Source: UBA2336 sp964404445
GTDB taxonomy: Bacteria; Bacteroidota; Bacteroidia; Cytophagales; Cyclobacteriaceae
DNA length: 64,000 bases
Direction of reading: 5' to 3'
Assembly (NCBI GenBank): GCA_964404445.1
Contig: CAYOJW010000001.1
Location: 434,001-498,000 of the forward strand
Part shown: piece by piece, positions 17,931 to 26,942 of the stretch
Position numbering within the stretch: position 1 is the first letter of the stretch
How the letters are laid out: each line of letters begins with the position of its first letter
Notes under the pieces: model-generated
What the model was told of the DNA's origin: nothing
The model's database searches: none
What the model saw: the letters and a program-made list of their open reading frames with translations, nothing else
Position numbers and translations under genes: made by a program

Positions 17931-18007
17931 GATCAGGATTTTAGGATTAATGGATTGGCAGGATTACTGTCCATTATGAGTTAACTACTGTTCTACTTTA
18001 AGTCTCA

Positions 18008-18031
18008 GCGGGGTCTGCGCAGCGACCCCGC
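18008..18031. repeat. GGGGTC/GACCCC stem-loop, third copy
   Basis: GCGGGGTC, loop TGCGCAGC, GACCCCGC: the same 24-bp stem-loop as the pair at 3901-3967, with a one-base change in the loop. It sits in the 176-bp gap after polA. The same gap starts with an A/G-rich GGATT direct-repeat tract (17930-17966) and has no other clear feature. Confidence 0.7.
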
Positions 18032-18106
18032 GAAGACAAACCACTGTTTGACAGTTGCAATGTCGAACGACAGATAAACAGGATTTATAATCCTAATACG
18101 AAAACA

Positions 18107-19048
18107 ATGATCACACACCACGATATACAACAGGCGCACGAGCGCATTGCCAATCATGTAAACCGTACACCGGTGCTTACTTCGCAAAGTATTAATGAGA
18201 TAGCGGGTTGCAGCATTTTTTTTAAGTGCGAAAACTTTCAGAAAGTAGGCGCTTTTAAAGCACGCGGGGCAATGAATGCCGCATTGCAGCTTTCGGACGA
18301 AGACCGAGCTAAAGGTATTGCTACGCACTCATCGGGCAATCATGCACAAGCCATTGCACGGGCAGGAAAAATTTTAGGCGTGCCTGCCTATATCGTAATG
18401 CCTAATAATGCACCGCGTATTAAAAAAGAAGGCGTAAAAGGTTTTGGCGGACAAATTTTTGAATGCGAACCAACATTACAGGCACGCGAAAGCACCTTAG
18501 CCGATGTAATCGCGAAAACCGGTGCGACTGAAATACATCCGTTTAATAATGAGCACGTAATTGCCGGACAAGCAACAGCGGCAAAAGAGTTGTTTGAAGA
18601 TACCGAAGGATTGGACGCTTTGTTGGCACCCGTTGGCGGAGGCGGTTTGCTGAGCGGCACATTGCTTGCCGCGCATTATTTTTCACCGGCTACCGAAGTA
18701 ATAGCCGGTGAACCCGAAGGTGCCGATGATGCCTTCCGGTCGTTGCAAAGTGGTAAAATTGAAAATTCGCAGGCGAATACCATTGCCGATGGATTGCTCA
18801 CCATGCTGGGTGACAAAACGTTCCCGATTATTCAAAAGCACGTAAAAAAAATCATCACCGTTTCGGATGCAGAAATTATTGCCGCCATGCGATTGATCTG
18901 GGAACGATTAAAAATTGTGATCGAACCATCGGCAGCCGTGCCCTTTGCTGCGCTGTTAAAAGAGAAAAAACATTTTGCCGGAAAGCGTGTAGGCATTATC
19001 CTTTCCGGAGGTAATGTTGATCTGGAAAAAATGGCTAAGTTTTTTTAG
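18107..19048 (+). CDS. PLP-dependent threonine dehydratase / serine racemase family
   Basis: This 313-residue fold-type II PLP enzyme has the Schiff-base Lys in FQKVGAFKARGA, the phosphate-binding loop GGGGLLSG and the substrate loop HSSGNHAQA. It lacks the C-terminal regulatory ACT-like domain of biosynthetic IlvA, so it belongs with catabolic threonine dehydratases or serine racemases. The reaction is deamination of Thr or Ser to the 2-oxo acid, or racemisation of Ser; sequence alone does not decide. It is cytosolic and is not obviously in an operon. Confidence 0.9.
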   Translation: MITHHDIQQAHERIANHVNRTPVLTSQSINEIAGCSIFFKCENFQKVGAFKARGAMNAALQLSDEDRAKGIATHSSGNHAQAIARAGKILGVPAYIVMPNNAPRIKKEGVKGFGGQIFECEPTLQARESTLADVIAKTGATEIHPFNNEHVIAGQATAAKELFEDTEGLDALLAPVGGGGLLSGTLLAAHYFSPATEVIAGEPEGADDAFRSLQSGKIENSQANTIADGLLTMLGDKTFPIIQKHVKKIITVSDAEIIAAMRLIWERLKIVIEPSAAVPFAALLKEKKHFAGKRVGIILSGGNVDLEKMAKFF

Positions 19049-19181
19049 GATACATAACCGTGCTTCTCGCGGTTGTAATATTTAGCCGCAAAGGGCGCGG
19101 AGTTGCGCAAAGTGATTCAGTAACAAAAAATTTACGAGTAATGCCCGATACGGTGAACGACAACCGTACATTTGACATAAA

Positions 19182-20207
19182 ATGAAAACAACACGAATGA
19201 AATACGTTAACACACTTTTTACAGTTGCTCTGTTATTATTGGCTGCGTGCAGCGATAACGAAGAAAAAGGTTGTGCGTTTATACCCGAAACAAGCCACAT
19301 TCAGGTTGAGCTTGACTATACATCGCTCACCGACTCGCTGGTAAATGTTTCGTCAAAGACAGCATTGGTGACGTTGCTTAACAAACATGAAATGTTGCGT
19401 GAAGTGTTTTTTAATCGGATGAAATACCCGGACGATTCAACATACGTTAACAAGCTGTACGAAAAGTTTACAAACATTCACATCGACACACTGGCGCTTG
19501 AAGTAAAACGTGTTTTTGGCAACGAACAAAAACTGAAAGATGAGTTAACGCAGGCATTTAAAAACCTGAAGTATTATTATCCTGAAATAGCAATCCCCAG
19601 AATTGAAACAGTGATTAGCGGCCTTGAAACCGATATGTTTGTGAGTGACTCGCTCATCATTATCGGACTCGATTATTTTCTGGGAAAAGATGGCCGTTAC
19701 CGTCCCAATATGTACGAGTATTTATTGCGGCAATACAACCCCGAAAACATTGTTCCTTCTATTATGCTGATGTACGGGATCGACAGCCGCATCAATCACA
19801 TGGACGAAAACAACAAAACGGCTTTGGCCGATATGATTACCTACGGCAAATCGTTTTACTTCGCCAAACGTATGGTGCCCTGCACGCCCGACAGCGTACT
19901 GATTTGGTACACACCGAAAGAAATAAAAGGAGCGCGCGAAAACCAGGATTTGATCTGGGCACGGTTTATTGAAGACAAGTTATTGTATTCAACCAGCCAT
20001 ATGCTAAAGCAAAAATATTTAGGCGACCGCCCCAAAACAGCCGAAGTCGGCCCCGAATGCCCGGGACGCATCGGCCAATGGGTAGGCTGGCAAATGGTAA
20101 AAGCCTACATGAAAGAGAACCCGAACCTTTCGCTGCCCGATTTAATGAATGCCGGCAATGCCGATAAGATTTTTAAAGAATCGAAATACAACCCGATCAG
20201 AAAGTGA
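19182..20207 (+). CDS. gldB: Gliding motility lipoprotein GldB
   Basis: This 341-residue lipoprotein has the lipobox LLLAACS. Its sequence follows GldB through the length: DYFLGKDGRYRPNMYEYLL, YNPENIVPSIM, ADMITYGKSFYFAKRM, DLIWARFIEDKLLYST, then PGRIGQWVGWQMVKAYM and SKYNPIRK at the end. GldB is needed for gliding in Flavobacterium and is present across Bacteroidota, also in non-gliders. It is anchored in the outer or cytoplasmic membrane facing the periplasm. An alternative ATG at 19200 gives a shorter n-region. tpiA follows 49 bp downstream. Confidence 0.88.
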   Translation: MKTTRMKYVNTLFTVALLLLAACSDNEEKGCAFIPETSHIQVELDYTSLTDSLVNVSSKTALVTLLNKHEMLREVFFNRMKYPDDSTYVNKLYEKFTNIHIDTLALEVKRVFGNEQKLKDELTQAFKNLKYYYPEIAIPRIETVISGLETDMFVSDSLIIIGLDYFLGKDGRYRPNMYEYLLRQYNPENIVPSIMLMYGIDSRINHMDENNKTALADMITYGKSFYFAKRMVPCTPDSVLIWYTPKEIKGARENQDLIWARFIEDKLLYSTSHMLKQKYLGDRPKTAEVGPECPGRIGQWVGWQMVKAYMKENPNLSLPDLMNAGNADKIFKESKYNPIRK

Positions 20208-20225
20208 TTTTATAATTGTACGCAG

Positions 20226-20233
20226 TATCTTTG
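20226..20233 (+). promoter_or_regulatory. -7 element (TATCTTTG) upstream of tpiA
   Basis: TATCTTTG is a full match to TAnnTTTG and lies 23 bp before the tpiA ATG, just after the gldB stop. I see no strong -33 motif. It would give tpiA a short leader and its own promoter besides read-through from gldB. Confidence 0.45.
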
Positions 20234-20256
20234 ACCTCATTTTAATTAAAACTCGT

Positions 20257-21018
20257 ATGCGTAAAAAAATTGTAGCCGGTAACTGGAAGATGAACAAAAC
20301 ATTTCAGGAGGCAAACACACTGGCCTCGGAAGTGCTGGGCATGGTAAACGATGAAGTAACAAGCGATGTGCAGGTGATATTCTGTACACCGTTCCCGTAC
20401 CTCTCATCGGTTAAAAATATTGTTGGCAACAATACGCGCATCGCGGTAGCTGCGCAAAATTGCAGTGAGTATGAGGCGGGCGCATACACGGGCGAAACTT
20501 CGGCTGTTATGTTAAAGTCGATGGATATTCCGTATGTGGTGTTGGGGCATAGCGAACGCAGACAGTATTTTAATGAAAACGGAAAACTGTTGGCCAAGAA
20601 GGTTGACGTGGCATTAAAGAATGGTTTGTCACCCATTTTTTGTTGTGGCGAGGTGCTGGAAATCCGTGAACAGGGCACGCACGAACAATTGGTGAAGCAA
20701 CAGGTTGAAGAAAGTCTGTTCCACCTAAACGCAGATGATCTTAAAAAAGTAGTAATTGCTTACGAACCCGTTTGGGCAATCGGAACCGGAAAAACCGCTA
20801 CCGCACAACAGGCGCAGGATATGCACGCGGTAATTCGTAAACACATTGCGGGTAAATACGGCCAGCCGGTAGCCGACAGCATCTCTATAGTATATGGAGG
20901 AAGCGTAAACGCGGCCAACGCCAAAGAGCTTTTCGCCAATGCCGATGTCGATGGCGGATTGGTAGGCGGAGCCTCACTAAAATCACGCGAGTTTACTGAA
21001 ATCATAAAAGCGATCTGA
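20257..21018 (+). CDS. tpiA: Triosephosphate isomerase
   Basis: This 253-residue enzyme interconverts glyceraldehyde 3-phosphate and dihydroxyacetone phosphate in glycolysis. The start is the ATG giving MRKKIVAGNWKMN, which carries the active-site Asn and Lys. The catalytic His is in VLGHSERRQYF and the catalytic Glu in VIAYEPVWAIGTG, followed by loop 6. The phosphate loops are SIVYGGSVN and GGLVGGASL. The length is standard. The frame is open upstream into gldB, but that part has no homology. The arrangement gldB-tpiA-prmA suggests a loose operon. Confidence 0.97.
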   Translation: MRKKIVAGNWKMNKTFQEANTLASEVLGMVNDEVTSDVQVIFCTPFPYLSSVKNIVGNNTRIAVAAQNCSEYEAGAYTGETSAVMLKSMDIPYVVLGHSERRQYFNENGKLLAKKVDVALKNGLSPIFCCGEVLEIREQGTHEQLVKQQVEESLFHLNADDLKKVVIAYEPVWAIGTGKTATAQQAQDMHAVIRKHIAGKYGQPVADSISIVYGGSVNAANAKELFANADVDGGLVGGASLKSREFTEIIKAI

Positions 21019-21086
21019 TTTGAAAATGCGCTGATTCGGTAATTCGTTGGTTATCCACCATCAACGAATTACCGAATTTTCAAATC
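21017..21086. repeat. Long inverted repeat after tpiA
   Basis: Two stacked stems are present: GATTTGAAAA (21017-21026) with TTTTCAAATC (21077-21086), and TTCGGTAATTCGTTG (21035-21049) with CAACGAATTACCGAA (21062-21076). All 25 pairs are perfect, apart from an 8-nt one-sided bulge. It could end the tpiA transcript; the size suggests a dispersed hairpin element. Confidence 0.7.
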
Positions 21087-21101
21087 AATCCATTAATTAC
21101 A

Positions 21102-21932
21102 ATGTACCACACACAATTAACCGTTACCTGTTCACCTGAGTTTTCAGAAATCCTTCAGGCCGAAATGGCCGAGGCCGGCTTCGATATGTTCATGGAAACC
21201 GAAAATGGTTTTGAAGCCTATGCCGAACAAGATCAGTACGATCAATACGCATTGACCGAAATTCTGGAGCGGTACAATCAGCTTGCGCCTGTTTCGTATC
21301 AGTACGATCGCATCGAAAAGAAAAACTGGAACGAAGAGTGGGAAAAAAATTATGAGCCGGTTATCGTTGATGATCGCGTGATTATCCGCGCAGCGTTTCA
21401 TCAGCCCGAAAAGCAATATCCGTACGACATCATCATCACGCCCAAGATGTCGTTTGGTACGGGGCATCATCAAACCACGCATTTAATGATTAAAGCCCAG
21501 TTGGGCATCGATCACCGTAACAAAGTGGTAATGGATGCCGGTTGTGGTACGGCAGTGCTGGCCGTGATGGCTTCCAGGTTGGGCGCGAAAAAAGTGGAGG
21601 CGTTTGATATTGACGAGTGGAGCGTGCCCAACGGACAGGAAAATGCTGCGATGAACAACTGCACCAACATTAACATCCGGCAGGGCAAAATCAGCGACCT
21701 AACGTTTGAAGATGATTTTGACATCGTTCTCGCGAACATCAATAAAAATATTTTGCTGGATGAAATGCACCAATACGCAGCATACCTGAAGCCCGAAGGG
21801 TTGTTGTTGCTGAGCGGTTTTTATGAAAGCGACATTAACGATTTGCTAACTCAGGCAAAGCGATATGGCTTTAAGCAGGTAACATTTTACGAACGCGAAA
21901 CCTGGGTGTCGTTGTTGTTGCAAAAGGATTAG
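21102..21932 (+). CDS. prmA: Ribosomal protein L11 methyltransferase
   Basis: This 276-residue SAM-dependent enzyme trimethylates ribosomal protein L11. The N-terminal substrate-binding part covers about 1-95 (WNEEWEKNYEPV is typical). The Rossmann domain has FGTGHHQTTHLM, motif I VVMDAGCGTAVLAVMASRLG, the acidic end of strand 2 AFDIDEWSV, and motif IV IVLANINKNIL with the NxN signature of PrmA. It is cytosolic. It is separated from tpiA by the inverted repeat at 21017-21086. Confidence 0.93.
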   Translation: MYHTQLTVTCSPEFSEILQAEMAEAGFDMFMETENGFEAYAEQDQYDQYALTEILERYNQLAPVSYQYDRIEKKNWNEEWEKNYEPVIVDDRVIIRAAFHQPEKQYPYDIIITPKMSFGTGHHQTTHLMIKAQLGIDHRNKVVMDAGCGTAVLAVMASRLGAKKVEAFDIDEWSVPNGQENAAMNNCTNINIRQGKISDLTFEDDFDIVLANINKNILLDEMHQYAAYLKPEGLLLLSGFYESDINDLLTQAKRYGFKQVTFYERETWVSLLLQKD

Positions 21933-21977
21933 TGCTGTGTTGTTAACAATGGAGGCTATCGATAGGCCACGGGCAAC

Positions 21978-22007
21978 AAAAAAAGTACGCGGCTGCGGCC
22001 GCGTACT
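21978..22007 (-). terminator. Rho-independent terminator of the OmpA gene at 22032
   Basis: A perfect 10-bp stem, AGTACGCGGC (21984-21993) with GCCGCGTACT (21998-22007), encloses the loop TGCG. On the minus strand it is followed by a run of T (21977-21983). It lies 24 bp past the stop of the minus-strand gene. Confidence 0.85.
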
Positions 22008-22031
22008 AACGAAACAGTATGCGGAAATGAT

Positions 22032-22883
22032 TTACATTTTTTTGATTTCTACCCGCCTGTTTTTTGCTTTGCCGTCTTCGGTTGAGTTGTCGGCAACAGG
22101 TTTTTCCCGCCCGTAGCCAACTGTTTTAATCCTGTCGGTAGTAATGCCTTTACTGACCAGACTCTTTTTTACGCTTGCTGCCCGTTGTTCGGATAACGTT
22201 TTGTTAGAGGCTGCGTTCCCCACATTGTCGGTGTGCCCTTCTATAATAATTTTCAGCGAAGGGTTGTCATTCAACATGGTATAAAGTTCGTCCACAATAT
22301 TTTGCGATTCGTTTTTGATCGTTGACTTTCCTGTATCAAAGTTGATGTACAAAGCGAGAGTGTTGCCAGCGTTTACTTTTTCAAACATTTCGTTAGCTGT
22401 AACTTCTTGTTTCATGTCTTCCAGTTTTACAACACTCATAAAATAGCCGTCACATTGCGCATCGCTGCCATTAAAGTATGTGAACGTGACCCAGTACACG
22501 TTGTTTTCGTATTTCATTTTAAACGTGGCGCCTACCGGCCCTTCGCCCTGGCTTCTTGTTTTAAAATATATTTTTTCTCCGCCTTTGGAAAGAATTGCGT
22601 TTTCATAGTTTTTCAGGATTTGAAAAACACTGGGGGTCTTGGCACCGTCTTTAATGTAATATTCATAATACGTAACAGTACCTTCAATGGGTTGTGTTTT
22701 TTCAACCCCGGTTACAATTTCTATTTCGTTATAACCTTCTTCGCATTTAGATAAATAAAAGCCTGTCATCCGGGTGAAAAACTCGTGGTCCTTACAGTTT
22801 TCCGTATCATCCTGTGCGAACAAAAAAGTTGTTGGTAAGGTCATTACGGCAACCAATGCGGTTTTAAGAATGGATTTTTTCAT
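22032..22883 (-). CDS. OmpA family protein
   Basis: MKKSILKTALVAVMTLPTTFLFAQ is a signal peptide. The C-terminal 110 residues are an OmpA peptidoglycan-binding domain: LYINFDTGKSTIKNESQNIV, IIIEGHTDNVGNAASNKTLS and a RAASVKKSLVSKGI helix, with the GYGREKP and NRRVEIKK end. The Asp and Arg that bind diaminopimelate are in TDN and NRR. The N-terminal part (about 25-165) is not recognised and contains several Cys and aromatic residues. It probably sits in the periplasm attached to the wall. The lipoprotein gene upstream is 12 bp away, so both may share a transcript. Confidence 0.9.
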   Translation of the reverse strand: MKKSILKTALVAVMTLPTTFLFAQDDTENCKDHEFFTRMTGFYLSKCEEGYNEIEIVTGVEKTQPIEGTVTYYEYYIKDGAKTPSVFQILKNYENAILSKGGEKIYFKTRSQGEGPVGATFKMKYENNVYWVTFTYFNGSDAQCDGYFMSVVKLEDMKQEVTANEMFEKVNAGNTLALYINFDTGKSTIKNESQNIVDELYTMLNDNPSLKIIIEGHTDNVGNAASNKTLSEQRAASVKKSLVSKGITTDRIKTVGYGREKPVADNSTEDGKAKNRRVEIKKM

Positions 22884-22895
22884 CTTGTCGTGGAT

Positions 22896-23501
22896 TTATG
22901 GTTTTGTATAGTCTGTCGGGATTTTGAACGTATCGGCCGGAACATCGCCCTCTTCAAAACCGGTTGCTGTTTTCGTAAACGATTTTTGTTGTTGAAAAAG
23001 TAGTATGCCTTCCCAACCGGAATATTTCGTGGTGCTGTACGTGTAGGTTTCACAATCTTTGCCTAAGTGTGTTTCGTTGGGCAGTTTTTTAGCGGTGCCA
23101 TCTGCTTTTGAACGTTCGGATACTTCGTTCCAATCAACTTTATATTCCCATCCTCTGCTGTTGGTATCAATATCCAGATACGTTTTTTTAGTATGGTTTA
23201 ACTGGTAGCGCCTGCCATTTTTAATGGCCAGGTTGCTCGACTTTAATATCCCGTCTTCAATGATGTCTATTCGTTCTGTGATTCCGTAATCATCGAAGTA
23301 CAGAACATTTTGGGTTACATCGGTAATTGCGCCCACCTGTACGACAACTTCGTAGGTAATTGTGCCTGATTTTACACCGTACTTTTGAGGAAAGGAAATG
23401 TTCTCTGTATCGTTAATAGTTTCCTTGTCATTGCTGCAAGATGCGAACGTGAGTAATACGAAAAGCAATGCCGTTGTTGCCCTTGTTGAGTTGGTTTTCA
23501 T
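22896..23501 (-). CDS. Lipoprotein of unknown function
   Basis: The start at 23501 gives MKTNSTRATTALLFVLLTFASC with lipobox TFASC. The upstream part of the frame runs over the response regulator gene and is ignored. The mature protein of about 180 residues is beta-rich: SGTITYEVVVQVGAITDVTQ, VLYFDDYGITERIDI, NHTKKTYLDID. It resembles DUF4412-like or outer-membrane sorting-type beta proteins, but I do not recognise a family with certainty. It lies downstream of the two-component pair, and the OmpA gene follows it. Confidence 0.65.
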   Translation of the reverse strand: MKTNSTRATTALLFVLLTFASCSNDKETINDTENISFPQKYGVKSGTITYEVVVQVGAITDVTQNVLYFDDYGITERIDIIEDGILKSSNLAIKNGRRYQLNHTKKTYLDIDTNSRGWEYKVDWNEVSERSKADGTAKKLPNETHLGKDCETYTYSTTKYSGWEGILLFQQQKSFTKTATGFEEGDVPADTFKIPTDYTKP

Positions 23502-23580
23502 GATTTTGTGTGTTTCGTTTTTTATGAAAGCAAACTTCCGTGTTGTAAGCACGGCACACAATAGAATGAAAGTTATAGGC

Positions 23581-24216
23581 TCAATGTTTTCCAAACACTT
23601 TGTTAAGTGCTTCGGTGCGGTTTTGTACGTGAAGTTTTTCGTATATTTTATGAATGTGCTGGCGCACAGTGCCAATGCTGATGCAAAGCGTATTGGCTAT
23701 TTCTTTATAGAGATGCCCCTTCGCCAGTTGTTCTAGCACTTCGCGCTCGCGGGGCGATAAAACCCCGGCCTGAATGTGTACTTCTTTTGGTTGTTGAAAA
23801 CGCGATACCACCTTGCGGGCAATTTGTGCACTCATGGGCGAGCCTCCTGCGTGTAATTCAAGCAGGGCTTCTTTTATTTTTTCAGGCGAAGCGTTCTTTA
23901 ACAGGTAACCCGATGCACCTGCTGCCAGGGCATCAAAAACAAGTTCGTTGTTTTCATAAATGGTAAACATCATAAACTGTGTGGACGGTGACTCGACCGA
24001 CACTTTGCGTATGCAGTCAATACCGTTCATGCCCGGCAGGTTGATGTCCATAATAACTAAATCGGGTTTAATTTGCGGAAGGTTTACCAGGGCTGTTTCT
24101 GCAGTGTGAAACGAACCTGCGAGCTTAAAACGTTCGTCTGCTTGTATGATGTGCTCCAGTCCGGTACAAATCACCTCAACGTCTTCTACAATGCAAACCG
24201 ATATTTTGCTTTCCAT
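23581..24216 (-). CDS. NarL/LuxR-type response regulator
   Basis: This 211-residue regulator has a receiver domain with the acidic pair in CIVEDVE, phosphoacceptor Asp57 in LVIMDINLPGMNG and the Lys in SGYLLKNAS. A C-terminal LuxR HTH (about 148-205) follows: LSPREREVLEQLAKGHLYKE, then ISIGTVRQHIHKIYEKLHVQ. It is a DNA-binding transcription factor. It lies 61 bp downstream of the TPR histidine kinase gene in the same direction and is its likely partner. Confidence 0.93.
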   Translation of the reverse strand: MESKISVCIVEDVEVICTGLEHIIQADERFKLAGSFHTAETALVNLPQIKPDLVIMDINLPGMNGIDCIRKVSVESPSTQFMMFTIYENNELVFDALAAGASGYLLKNASPEKIKEALLELHAGGSPMSAQIARKVVSRFQQPKEVHIQAGVLSPREREVLEQLAKGHLYKEIANTLCISIGTVRQHIHKIYEKLHVQNRTEALNKVFGKH

Positions 24217-24277
24217 AAATGTGTAATTGAAGCGCTAAAATAACGAACCGATAAACCCGTGCCCAATAGAACGAAAG

Positions 24278-26197
24278 TTATACAGCCAGTGGGACAGTCA
24301 GTTCGATTTTTACAGGTTTTGTTGACGATAGTTTCCAGTCACCGCCTACTTGTTCAATTCTATACTGCATATTTTTCAATCCGTTTCCTTTTGTCTTATC
24401 GCCTGAAATTCCGTTGCCGTTGTCCTCTATGGAAATAAATAAGTTGTCAATAAAACTCATTGTAATTGTTACGCACGTGGCGCTCGCATGTTTTATGCTG
24501 TTGTGTACGGCCTCTTTTATCACTAAAAAAATATGCCTGCGCTGTGCGCCTGTGAGTTGATACTGTGGAGTGACTGTGGGGATTTTAAATTCATATTTTA
24601 TTCCTGCGGTGTCGAGCATTTCGCTGATGCTGTGGCGGGTGTAGATGACAAAGTCTTCGAGGGTATCTTGTTCGCTGTTTAACGACCAGATGATTTCATT
24701 CATCTGGTTAACCAACTGTTGCGCGGTGTCCGTGATTTTCTTCTTTTTATTTCCTTCATCAGCAAAAAGCGAGTTGGTTAAGAACACTAACGATGTTAAG
24801 CCCGAACCAATATCATCGTGAATTTCTTTAGCAATGCGTACGCGCTCTTGTTGCTGGCCTTCCAGGTTAGACCGTAAACGGATCACTTCCTGTTGTTGCT
24901 GCATGGCGTGTTGGCGCTGACGGTAAAAGCGGTACAGCATGAACAGCACCACCAACACAAAGGCAAGCCCGCCCACAACCAATAAAAGCTGGCTGTGTTT
25001 TCGGCTTACTTCGTCTTCGGCTCGTTGAATACGCAATTCTTTTTGGGCAAGCTCCTTATCTTTTTGTGCCGTTTGGTATTTGCGTTCAAGTTCGGCCGTT
25101 TGTTTTCGTACATTATCGTTAACCAGCGAATCGGTTAACACGATATGCCTGCCAAGATATTCATAGGCTTGTTTGTACCGGCCCTCTCCTGAATAAATTG
25201 CTGCCAATAAAACACATAGTTCGCGAAGCTGAACCACATTGCCTGAGCTTTCCTGTATGGCAAGGGCTTCTAAAGCGTATTTTTCTGCTTCGGCAAAACG
25301 CTTATGCTTGTTCAAAACATCAGCCATGCCTTTTAAGGCCACGGCCATGTCATAAACAGAATTCATTTTCTGTGCAATGCTGTGCGCTTCTTTAAACGCG
25401 GCAAGTGCCTCGGGTAGTTTGTGGCTTTTCCGGCTATAAACATTGCCTATTCCGGTTAACGCAATTTGTAATCCGCGTGAGTTTTTAATTTGCTGGCTTA
25501 TCTGTTGTGCTTTTTGAAAATACAGCAGGGCAGAGTCGGGCATCGCCAGTGTAATGAGTAAATTTCCGATGCCGACAGAAGCGGTTATCAGGGTAACACT
25601 GTCATTCACTTGTTGTGCATACCGAATGGCTTTCAAATTGTATTCAACAGCTTTTTCATGTTGTTCTGTTCCATCGAAAGCCTCACCAATGTTTTGATAG
25701 ATGGTGGGGAGGTAGTTGGCGTGAATTTTCAACTTTTCGAAACGGGTGGCCGATTCAAGGTAATGCACAATGGCCGAGTCGTACTGTCCCTGAAAGCTGA
25801 AGTTGTTTGCCATGTTGTTGTGGATAATGGCCATGTCGCGTTCAAGATGGTGTTCTTGTGCAAGCCGCAATGCTTCCTTGTTCACGGTTAATCCCTCATC
25901 AAACTTTCCCTGCATATTGAGTACGTACGAATAACCGCTGGCATACCGTAATTGCCCTTTTACGTGGTTGTGTTTCTTGCTAAGGGCTTCCATTTTTTTG
26001 TAATACCCGATGGCGCTGTCGAGGTTAACATCTTCAAGAAGAAAGGCGTATTGATAATACACTTCCAGCTTGGCCGTATCTTCCGGGAGCGTTTTTATCA
26101 GATGCAGCAGGCTGTCTTTAGACTGCGGTGGTTGTGCGAACGCAGCGGTAGAAATGAATATAAAAAAGAAGATGCTTTTATGAAATGAAGAGTTCAC
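24278..26197 (-). CDS. TPR-containing sensor histidine kinase (HisKA_3 type)
   Basis: This 639-residue membrane kinase has a signal peptide (FFFIFISTAAFAQ), then about 340 residues of tetratricopeptide repeats in the periplasm (for example HKRFAEAEKYALEALAIQES). A coiled coil leads to one membrane helix (LLLVVGGLAFVLVVLFMLY). The kinase core has His near residue 459 in RIAKEIHDDIGSGL (HisKA_3) and an HATPase domain with IEDNGNGISG and GNGLKNMQYR. It is typical of Bacteroidota NarX-like kinases and should phosphorylate the regulator encoded next. Confidence 0.93.
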   Translation of the reverse strand: MNSSFHKSIFFFIFISTAAFAQPPQSKDSLLHLIKTLPEDTAKLEVYYQYAFLLEDVNLDSAIGYYKKMEALSKKHNHVKGQLRYASGYSYVLNMQGKFDEGLTVNKEALRLAQEHHLERDMAIIHNNMANNFSFQGQYDSAIVHYLESATRFEKLKIHANYLPTIYQNIGEAFDGTEQHEKAVEYNLKAIRYAQQVNDSVTLITASVGIGNLLITLAMPDSALLYFQKAQQISQQIKNSRGLQIALTGIGNVYSRKSHKLPEALAAFKEAHSIAQKMNSVYDMAVALKGMADVLNKHKRFAEAEKYALEALAIQESSGNVVQLRELCVLLAAIYSGEGRYKQAYEYLGRHIVLTDSLVNDNVRKQTAELERKYQTAQKDKELAQKELRIQRAEDEVSRKHSQLLLVVGGLAFVLVVLFMLYRFYRQRQHAMQQQQEVIRLRSNLEGQQQERVRIAKEIHDDIGSGLTSLVFLTNSLFADEGNKKKKITDTAQQLVNQMNEIIWSLNSEQDTLEDFVIYTRHSISEMLDTAGIKYEFKIPTVTPQYQLTGAQRRHIFLVIKEAVHNSIKHASATCVTITMSFIDNLFISIEDNGNGISGDKTKGNGLKNMQYRIEQVGGDWKLSSTKPVKIELTVPLAV

Positions 26198-26396
26198 ACA
26201 ACACTGTTTAAAAGCTAAAAATTAGCAGATGCCAGAAGAAATACAAAATCCTTTTTCCATCGCCCTCTTTGCAGATGAGGTTGGCCGGACGATTTTTGTT
26301 GAAGTGCTGTTTTGCCGAATTACGACCAACTGACTTACCAACCGGCCAAGACCGTAGCTATGGGGCGGGTTAAAAATTAACGTGTGCGTAAGCAAC

Positions 26397-26434
26397 CAAA
26401 AAACAAACACCACGCGGTTAAGGCGTGGTGTTTG
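26397..26434 (-). terminator. Rho-independent terminator of the lipoprotein gene at 26460
   Basis: A perfect 12-bp stem, CAAACACCACGC (26404-26415) with GCGTGGTGTTTG (26423-26434), encloses a 7-nt loop. On the minus strand it is followed by a T-rich tail (26397-26403). It lies 26 bp past the stop. The rest of the 262-bp gap at 26198-26459 shows no clear feature. Confidence 0.85.
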
Positions 26435-26459
26435 CGAGGGGATACAACTAAATGTGTGG

Positions 26460-26900
26460 TTAATGCACGTAGGTTTCTTCTATCTCTATTTCCAAAATCG
26501 GAATATTGTACTTCACCCGAAGTTTATCTTTTGTTAGTTGTAAGATTGTTTGGTTCAGGGTCAGTTCCATGTCGGGCAAATCGATGGTGATAACCGTTTC
26601 GTTGGATGTAAGCTCCCACGTACCGGAATACGATTGCTCATCTTCCGGGTCGCATTTGCTGGCACCCTCATCAAACAAATACGTTCCCGTAACCTGAAAG
26701 GTATGAACATCATCGGCAGTGCAATCTTCCGGAGGAGAACTGACACCAAACATTTTTGCGCTGGAAAGTTTCCAGGTTCCGGAAGTCAGTAATTCTGTTT
26801 TTGATTTTTTCTCGGTTACGTCATCATCATCCCCGCACGACTGGAACACTACTAAGGAAGCAACGGCAAACAACAGGATTAAAAAATTTTTTGTTTTCAT
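26460..26900 (-). CDS. Lipocalin-like lipoprotein
   Basis: This 146-residue lipoprotein has signal and lipobox VVFQSCGDDDD. The mature part begins with an acidic stretch and then TELLTSGTWKLSSAKMFG, the opening of lipocalin-like domains common in Bacteroidota surface lipoproteins. Later strands are QSYSGTWELTSNETVITI and LQLTKDKLRVKYNI. Ligand and role are unknown. It probably lies at the outer membrane, since Asp residues after the Cys can act as an export signal in this phylum. It follows the PQQ-propeller gene by 42 bp in the opposite order, so it is read first. Confidence 0.75.
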   Translation of the reverse strand: MKTKNFLILLFAVASLVVFQSCGDDDDVTEKKSKTELLTSGTWKLSSAKMFGVSSPPEDCTADDVHTFQVTGTYLFDEGASKCDPEDEQSYSGTWELTSNETVITIDLPDMELTLNQTILQLTKDKLRVKYNIPILEIEIEETYVH

Positions 26901-26942
26901 GGTTTTTGTGTGGGTTAGTAATAACTGGGTTTGTAAGTGAAT

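Noticed and set aside
19085..19112. GCCGCAAAGGGCGCGGAGTTGC-like tract after the threonine dehydratase gene as a repeat element
   Set aside because: It resembles a CGCAAAG dispersed repeat, but there is only one short degenerate copy in the window, so it was not called.
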